Source: Takakia lepidozioides
Taxonomy: Eukaryota > Streptophyta > Takakiopsida > Takakiales > Takakiaceae
NCBI GenBank assembly: GCA_030704615.1
Contig: CM060732.1
Coordinates: forward strand, 10,726,001-10,790,000
DNA: 64,000 bases
Reading direction: 5' to 3'
This document shows, one piece after another, positions 58,172-64,000 of this stretch (positions are counted from its first letter, which is position 1; the number at the start of each line of letters is the position of its first letter). The notes below the pieces were generated by a model. That model searched no databases, was not told the DNA's origin, and saw only the letters and a list, made by a program, of their open reading frames with translations. Made by a program: the position numbers and the translations under genes.

Positions 58172-58199
58172 ACGTGCTTGGGAGGGTATGAGTATCTTA

Positions 58200-58460
58200 C
58201 GAGTTGAGGTCGCCATGGCATTCTTGAGCAGGGAGGAGTCTGCCGCCTTCACCTTGAGGATGACACACTCCACCATGTAATGCCAGCCAAATGCTTGGCA
58301 TGGTTCTGCTTGATGTACTCCCACCAGGCAAGAAGTCGGTGATTCCCGTCCCACACAAAGAACATTTTACCCGACATATGGCGAAGTCTGGATCACCCTT
58401 CAGCGTTGCCTCGAATTGTCGTTGCGAGTGTGCCAGTGGGTATCCCATGTTGACAATTCA
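58200..58460 (-). other. ParB/sulfiredoxin-like core of the 12-exon gene
   Basis: MFFVWDGNHRLLAWWEYI carries the Asp-Gly-x-His-Arg signature. In the ParB/Srx fold this lies in the nucleotide-binding pocket. It is followed by a WHY..VILKV strand and LLKNAMATSTR before a GTAAGA donor. The 29.5-kb fragment aligns over the same stretch but has Gln for the Arg. A frame change near 58280 interrupts it here. Confidence 0.55.
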
Positions 58461-60009
58461 TCGCAGTGGGTCCACGAGTTTCGCCGTCCTCATTCTCAAT
58501 GGAAACGTAGAAGGCTGGCGAACCTAGACGGTACCCTTCTCGAAATGCGAACTTGAGCTTATCCACATCTCCGGGAAGTGCCTGCCTGACGATGGGAAGG
58601 GAGACCATGCGACAGAGTGGGATTCGAAGAGTCCGCTGGAATACCTGCTGCCCAGAACTCTGCCAATGCTATGTGTGTCTCTCCAACATTGTATCCGCTG
58701 CACTTTGGAATTCCTCCGGAGACATTTTCTGCAGGTGGCAGTAGGGGCTGAGCAGCTGGAGCATCCCCAACTGGAGCTGCACTCTGGGGAATCTTTGCGG
58801 GCAATTCTGCCATTGCAGAGGCCTCCTCCGGGCCTGCAGTATTATGAAGATCTTCCTCAACGGTGGTCAGGTCTTGCTGCGAACGTTGAGCGGCAGCACC
58901 CTCCTCCGGTAACAGATCGACGAAAGTCGATCCCATTGCCTTCGCTGCAGCAGAGATGCCCCCAACATCACCAGCTGGAAATCAAGCAGGAACTGGGCTT
59001 CAGCTCGTGGAATTAGTTTTGCGGGAGACTGCTCCGCCCTCCCCTGATTGCCTTGTGCTTCCTCATTCTTGCAGGTGAAGGTGTCTGCTGCAATGAATCT
59101 GCCCTGTACCCTTCTGCTTCATTTGCCTGGGGGGGGGGAAACGGCGTGGTCCGGTTCAGAAACCAGTTGAAGGACGGGCTGCTTCTTCTTCGTCTTTACT
59201 GGAGAAGGGCCCGACCCCTGTTGGCGATTCTCCATGACCTTCGAAAGCGAGTCGCTCTCTGGGGTTTTGAACTGCAAAGACTTGCCTTCGAAGCCACGTC
59301 CTTGAAAGCACAACCCCGCCGGCTCTGGTGTGCGTGCTGCAGCTAGCTCCACGGACTCTTCCTGCGGCTCTTTGGATTCATGCGATCCCTCCAGCACGTC
59401 CACCTTTCCGGTTAGGCATGCAAACATCTTCTGCATGCAAGTCTCCTAGCATACAGTCTAAGAATTGCAGAAGAAAAACGAGGGGGTTTCGGTGCTCGAT
59501 CAGCTGCGCGCATCCCGATAGCACGGAGCTCTCACTGGTGGCTGGGTTGCCTGCGTGGCTTGCTGCTGCAAGATGGCAATCTCCTCCTGTAGACGCATCT
59601 GCTTCCGCCCCTTCGGCATTGGCCTACGTCCGAAGTACAATTTTTGGAGCTTGCGACGATGTCTCTTCACTGGTGCACAAACTCCCTCCCTCTCAGGTTC
59701 GAGCATAAGAAGAAAAGAGACAGGGAAAAGGGCGAAGAGTGCAGATGAAAGGGCGCGAGAGGGGTGACTGAGTAGACACGACAAAAAAAAGAGATGAAAC
59801 GGCGGTGATGCACCACTTGGGTTCGAAAGGCTTGGACGAAAGTGTCTCCTCGTGGACTATGCGTCATTACGAAATTTGAATCGTCAAGGGTACGCCTGCC
59901 GTCCGAAAAACAAACATCATTAACCAACGGTCAGGCCGCGCCGCCTCCTGCCACTTCAGTCAGATAGAGTGCAAACATGTGCCGCAATTCTGTTGGTCCC
60001 CGTGTTCAC

Positions 60010-63000
60010 ATATCATGGCATTTCCGTCCCAGCGTCTGATGAGTTAGAGTGAAAACGCAAATGCGGCGCCGCATTTCCGTTAAGTACCATCCCGAAGCTA
60101 CACATACCATACTTGTTGGACGAAAATGCGGCAACGCATTCCGTTCCACCTTCACATACCTTAGTTGTTGAACGGAAATGCGGTGCCGCATTTCCGTCCC
60201 ACAGCTCCATGCCTGAGATACAAAAGGGAAATGCGGCGCCGCATTTCCGTTCTGGAATGTCGGAAGGTGCGACTCGGACGAAAATGCAGTGCCGCATTTC
60301 AGTTCCAGTGATTCACGATTTTCAGTCAAAATGGAAATGCGGTACCGCATTTCCGTTCTAGAGAGTATGAAGGTCTCCCCCGGACGGAAATATAGTGCCG
60401 CATTTCCGTCCCACTCCTCAACGCCATAGATACAAAATGGAAATGCGGCGCCACATTTCTGTTCTGGAATGTGGAAAGGCGACTCGGACGGAAATGCAGT
60501 GCCGCATTTCAGTTCCGGTGGTTCACGATTTTCAGTCCAAACGGAAATGCGGTACCACATTTCCGATCTGGAGAGTATGAAGGTCTCCCCCGGACGGAAA
60601 TGCGGAGCCGCATTTCCGTCCCACAGCTCCATGCCTAAGATAGAAAATGGAAATGCGGCGCCGCATTTCCGTTCTGGAAAGTCGGAAGGTGCGACTCGGA
60701 CGGAAATGTGGTGCCACATTTCAGTTCCGGTGGTTCACGATTTTCGTTGTGGGACGGAAATGCGGTACCGCATTTCCGTTCTGGAGAGTACGAAGGTCTC
60801 CCCCGGACGGAAATGCGGTGCCGCATTTCCGTTCAAGAATGTCGGAAGGTGCAACTCGGACGGAAATGCAGTGCCGCATTTCAGTTCCGGTGGTTCACGA
60901 TTTTCGCTGTGGGACCGAAATGCGGTACCGTATTTCCGTTCTGCAGAGTATGAAGGTCTCTCCCGGACGGAAATGCGGCACCGCATTTCCCTCCCACGGC
61001 TCCATGCCACAGATACAAAACGGAAATGCGGTGCCGCATTTCCGTTTTGGAATGTCGGAAGGTGCGACTCGGACGGGAATGCGGTGCCGCATTTCAGTTC
61101 CAGTGGTTCATGATTTTCAATCAGAACAAAATGCGGTACCGCATTTCCATTCCACCTTCACATACCTTAGTTGTTGAACAGAAATGCTCTGCCGCACTTC
61201 CGTTCTGGAGAGTATGAAGGTCTCACCCAGACGGAAATGCGGTGCCGCATTCCCGTCCCACAGCTCCATGCCTAAGATACAAAACGGAAATGCGGCGCCG
61301 CACTTCCGTTCTGGAATGTCGGAAGGTGCGACTCGGACGGAAATGCGGTGCCGCATTTCAGTTCCGGTGGATCACGATTTTCAGTCAGAACGGAAATGTG
61401 GTACCGCAGTTCCGTTCTGGAGAGTATGAAGCCCTACCCCGGACAGAAATGCGGAGCTGCATTTCTGTCCCACATTTTCGTGCCTAAGATAGAAAATGTA
61501 AATGCGGCGCCACATTTCCGTTCTGGAATGTCGGAAGTAGCGACTCGAACGAAAATGCGGTGCCGCATTTCAGTTCCGGTGGTTCACGATTTTCGCTGTG
61601 GGACGGAAATGCGGTACCACATTTCCGTTCTGGAGAGTATGAAGGTCTCCCCCGGACGGAAATGCAGTTTCACATTTCCGTCCCACAGCTCTATGCCTCA
61701 GATATGAAACGGAAATGCGGCGCCGCATTTCCGTTCTTGAATGTCGGAAGGTGCAACTCGGACGGAAATGCTGTGCCACATTTCAGTTCTGGTGGTTCAC
61801 GATTTTTGCTGTGGGACCGAAGTGCGGTACCGTATTTCCGTTCTGGAGAGTATGAAGGTCTCCCCGGACGGAAATGCGGCACCGCACTTCCCTCCCACGG
61901 CTCCATGCCACGGATACAAAACGGAAATGCGGTGCCGCATTTCCGTTCTGGAATGTCGGAAGGTGCGACTCGGACGGAAATGCGGTGACGCGTTTCAGTT
62001 CCAGTGGTTCACGATTTTCAGTCTAAATGGAAATGCGGTACCGCATTTCCGTTCTAGAGAGTATGAAGGTCCCCCCCGGACGGAAATGCAGTGCCGCATT
62101 TCCGTCCCATTCCTCAACGCCTCAGATACAAAACGGAAATGCGGCGCTACATTTCCGTTCTGGAATGTGGGAAGGCGACTGGGACGGAAATGCGGTGCCG
62201 CATTCCTGTTCCGGTGCTTCACGATTTTCAGTCGAAATGGAAATGTGTAACCGCATTTCCGTTCTGGAGAGTATGAAGGTCTCCCCCGGACGGAAATGCG
62301 GAGCCGCATTTCCGTCCCACAGCTCCATGCCTAAGATAGAAAATGGAAATGCGGCACCGCATTTCCGTTCTGGAATGTCGGAAGGTGCGACTCGGACGGA
62401 AATGTGGTGCCGCATTTCAGTTCTGGTGGTTCACGATTTTCGCTGTGGGACGGAAATGCGGTACCGCATTTCCGTTCTGGAGAGTATGAAGGTCATCCCC
62501 AGACGGAAATGCGGTGCCGCATTTCTGTCCCACAGCTCCATGCCTGTGATATAAAACGGAAATGCGGCGCCGCATTTCCGTTCTGGAATGTCGGAAGGTG
62601 CAACTCGGACGGAAATGCAGTGCCGCATTTCAGTTCCGATGGTTCGCGATTTTCGCTGTAGGACCGAAATGCGGTACCGTATTTCCGTTCTGGAGAGTAT
62701 GAAGGTCTCCCCCGGACGGAAATGCGGCACCGCATTTCCCTCTGACGGCTCCATGCCACAGATACAAAACGGAAATGCGGTGCCGCATTTCAGTTCCAGT
62801 GGTTCATGATTTTCAATCAGAACGGAAAAGCGGTACAACATTTCCATTCCACCTTCACATACCTTAGTTGTTGAATAGAAATGTTGTGCCGCATTTCCGT
62901 TCTGGAGAGTATGAAGGTCTCAGCCGGACGGAAATGCGGCGCCGCATTTCGGTTGTGGAATGTCGGAAGGTGCGACTCGGATGGAAATGCGGTGCCGCAT

Positions 63001-63096
63001 TTCAGTTCCGGTGGTTCACGATTTTCAGTCAAAATGGAAATGGGGTACCGCATTTCCGTTCTGGAGAATATGAAGATATCCCCCGGACGGAAATGC
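60010..63096 (-). repeat. Palindrome array A2 (inverted copy of A1)
   Basis: Same palindrome and the same four spacers as A1, in reverse orientation (GAGAGTATGAAGGTCTCCCC, CAGCTCCATGCC, GAATGTCGGAAGGTGCGACTC, GGTGGTTCACGATTTTC). Private variants are shared with A1, for example GCTCTATGCCTCAGATATGA near 61687 with 47640-47662, and GTAGCGACTCG near 61537 with 47802-47813. The array ends at 63096 in the middle of a PPR fragment. Confidence 0.95.
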
Positions 63097-63590
63097 AGTG
63101 CCTTCCATCCCTTGTGCACATCCGTTATGTTCCCACATTTGGCATACATGCTAGCAAGGGCAGTTTCCAGGACGATATTTGGCTCAATTCTGGCTTTGAT
63201 AATATTAGCATGGATCTTTTTGCCCTTTTCCAGGTCTGCTAGGCTGGCACATGCATCGAGAACGGAAGTGAATGTGACTTTGTCCGGTACCCACCCTTCC
63301 CATATCATTTGCTCATAGGTCTCCAAGGTGACCACACCCTTGCTGAGCATATCCTGCAATCATCGCACAATGAAACCATATCTCGTACAGCCATATTGTC
63401 GAAAACTCGATGGGCTTCCTTCATGCTCCCGCACTTGGCATATATGGCAGCAAGGGCAGTCTCTAGAATGATATCTGGTACAGTTCCAGCTTTCATAATG
63501 TCAGCTTGGACCTGTTTTCCCTTTTCCAGGGCACCTATGCTGGCACACGCCTTGAGAGCAGATACGGACGTGACCCTGATAGGCACGGCC
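63097..63590 (-). pseudogene. PPR (PLS-type) gene fragment
   Basis: Reads [38 protein letters not shown] and AVRDMVS. After a frame change it continues TLETYEQMIWEGWVPDKVTF, DACASLADLEKGKKIHANII and ASMYAKCGNITDVHKGWKA. There it is replaced by array A2. Different PPR family members from those at 48-50 kb (KKIHANIIKARIEP versus KEVHGDIVKAGIVP). Confidence 0.8.
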
Positions 63591-63719
63591 TGCTAAGACC
63601 AAGCTGACTCTCCCAAGAACCTTGTAAACATCAAGAACAATACCAAATGATGGTCCTAACAGTAGCCAAGAGCCCACAGAACAATCACAGGAAGCATAAA
63701 AAGAGTTCATTGGATGCAT

Positions 63720-63999
63720 AGAGAGCTGAATACAACCGTCCAACATACCAACAATATAAGACAGAGGGACAAGGTCTCCTGAAGTAGTGACAGTTCCTCT
63801 TAGCGGCAATTTCGGAGTGACATGAGAGTTTAGAAGTTTTTGCATGGCTACCAGAATTTCCCAACGAATGCCTGAGTAACCTTGCATCAATGTGTTGGTG
63901 TGCACCAGCATGGCCGCTCGCGTGGTGCATGCTGGCAGGGTGTTACCGTCGCCCTTGGCACCAATGACTCCGGCATTGAGAAACCTGAACTCATAAATT
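63720..63999 (-). pseudogene. PAL: Phenylalanine ammonia-lyase fragment
   Basis: Enters from the right edge: [57 protein letters not shown] and [20 protein letters not shown]. This is the active-site region of PAL, which deaminates phenylalanine to cinnamate at the head of the phenylpropanoid pathway. The Ala-Ser-Gly triad that cyclises into the MIO group reads Thr-Ser-Gly here. After VGMLDG the frame changes ([14 protein letters not shown] resembles the next PAL segment) and homology ends near 63700. The rest of the gene lies beyond the window. Confidence 0.8.
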
Positions 64000-64000
64000 G

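Larger units (their letters stand above)
54551..59706 (-). pseudogene. ParB-like domain + beta-class DNA amino-methyltransferase, 12 exons
   Basis: Likely exons (minus): 59706-59500, 59428-59120, ~58960-58201, 58088-57899, 57798-57515, ~57478-57330, 57247-57030, 56884-55763, 55666-55412, 55316-55121, 55014-54551, with one early join uncertain. 58.6-58.2 kb reads LPIVRQALPGDVDKLKFAFR, MSGKMFFVWDGNHRLLAWW and WHYMVECVILKVKAADSSLL, a ParB/Srx-like DGNHR module. Then come coiled and Trp-rich parts, then a basic Lys-rich NLS-like region (PKKTKKQKQ). Exon 56884-55763 holds CDMIILDIPDGEP (motif IV-like). Exon 55666-55412 ends FIQTIMETCTDVEGTVLDLI, then CGT. Joined to the next exon this gives CGTGASMWAGRFSDRHLFAY, the motif I and II layout of beta-class N4-C/N6-A methyltransferases. 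The acidic C-terminus ends SDDFQD at 54551. Frame changes lie near 58460, 58330, 57690, 55985 and 54770, and one donor lacks a G. Confidence 0.55.

Noticed and set aside
60006-62847. Equivalent long open frames across array A2
   Set aside because: Same reason: overlapping readings of the palindrome array on both strands.
43951-63096. CRISPR array (regular palindromic repeats with spacers)
   Set aside because: Spacers are themselves repeated in a fixed order of four, there are no cas genes, and the DNA is clearly eukaryotic with introns and retrotransposons.

Overview
The window looks like plant nuclear DNA, most likely from a seed-free vascular plant (fern or lycophyte). Signs are a spliced plant-type cytochrome P450, a phenylalanine ammonia-lyase fragment, many broken PPR (PLS-type) repeats with the VDMYAKCG signature, Ty3/gypsy and CACTA transposons, chains of short GT-AG introns and long AT-rich spacers. 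The species call is inference. Almost nothing outside the P450 and one divergent gene pair looks like an intact host gene.

Layout. 0.9-3.1 kb: 5' exons of a P450 on the minus strand, running off the left edge. 4.25-4.43 kb: tRNA-related SINE. 4.4-12.4 kb: nearly full-length Ty3/gypsy element on the minus strand (copy 1). 12.4-17.1 kb: AT-rich spacer with a SINE piece. 17.15-20.93 kb: 5'-truncated LINE on the plus strand carrying RT, a chromodomain-like segment and RNase H. 21.9-22.3 kb: GC-rich palindrome cluster (family B). 22.3-23.0 kb: a LINE 3' fragment (minus) and an RT fragment of another gypsy family (plus). 23.1-27.9 kb: gypsy copy 2 (plus), missing its 5' LTR, RNase H and integrase. 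28-30.2 kb: unassigned DNA, a 119-bp fold-back, and a ParB-like gene fragment. 30.2-30.8 kb: second family-B cluster. 31.1-31.9 kb: CACTA fragment (DUF4216). 33.8-34.8 kb: third palindrome family (C). 35.4-37.5 kb: gypsy integrase ending in a PHD finger, then an LTR and, at 38.7-40.0 kb, a gag. 40.0-43.6 kb: two opposed copies of a DDE-type transposase.

43.95-63.1 kb is the most unusual part. A 24-bp perfect or near-perfect palindrome (12-base half-site CGGAAATGCGGC or close variants) recurs about every 50-60 bp in two large arrays, A1 (43.95-48.3 kb) and A2 (60.0-63.1 kb). These are diverged inverted copies of each other. A third array, A3 (53.3-54.4 kb), has the same palindrome but unrelated spacers. 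Between them lie broken PPR genes, a divergent pair of paralogous genes of an unrecognised family, and a twelve-exon minus-strand gene (59.7-54.55 kb). Its parts read as a ParB/sulfiredoxin-like DGNHR domain followed by a circularly permuted (beta-class) DNA amino-methyltransferase. Three of its introns each hold one solitary palindrome. The window ends in PPR debris and a phenylalanine ammonia-lyase fragment.

How the parts relate: the transposons are mostly dead and nested, and several segments (a 430-bp transposase piece, a 170-bp gag piece, hairpin blocks) have been copied between loci. The co-occurrence of a ParB-like methyltransferase gene with dense palindromes, including palindromes in its own introns, is the main candidate for an undescribed system. 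Any functional link between them is hypothesis.
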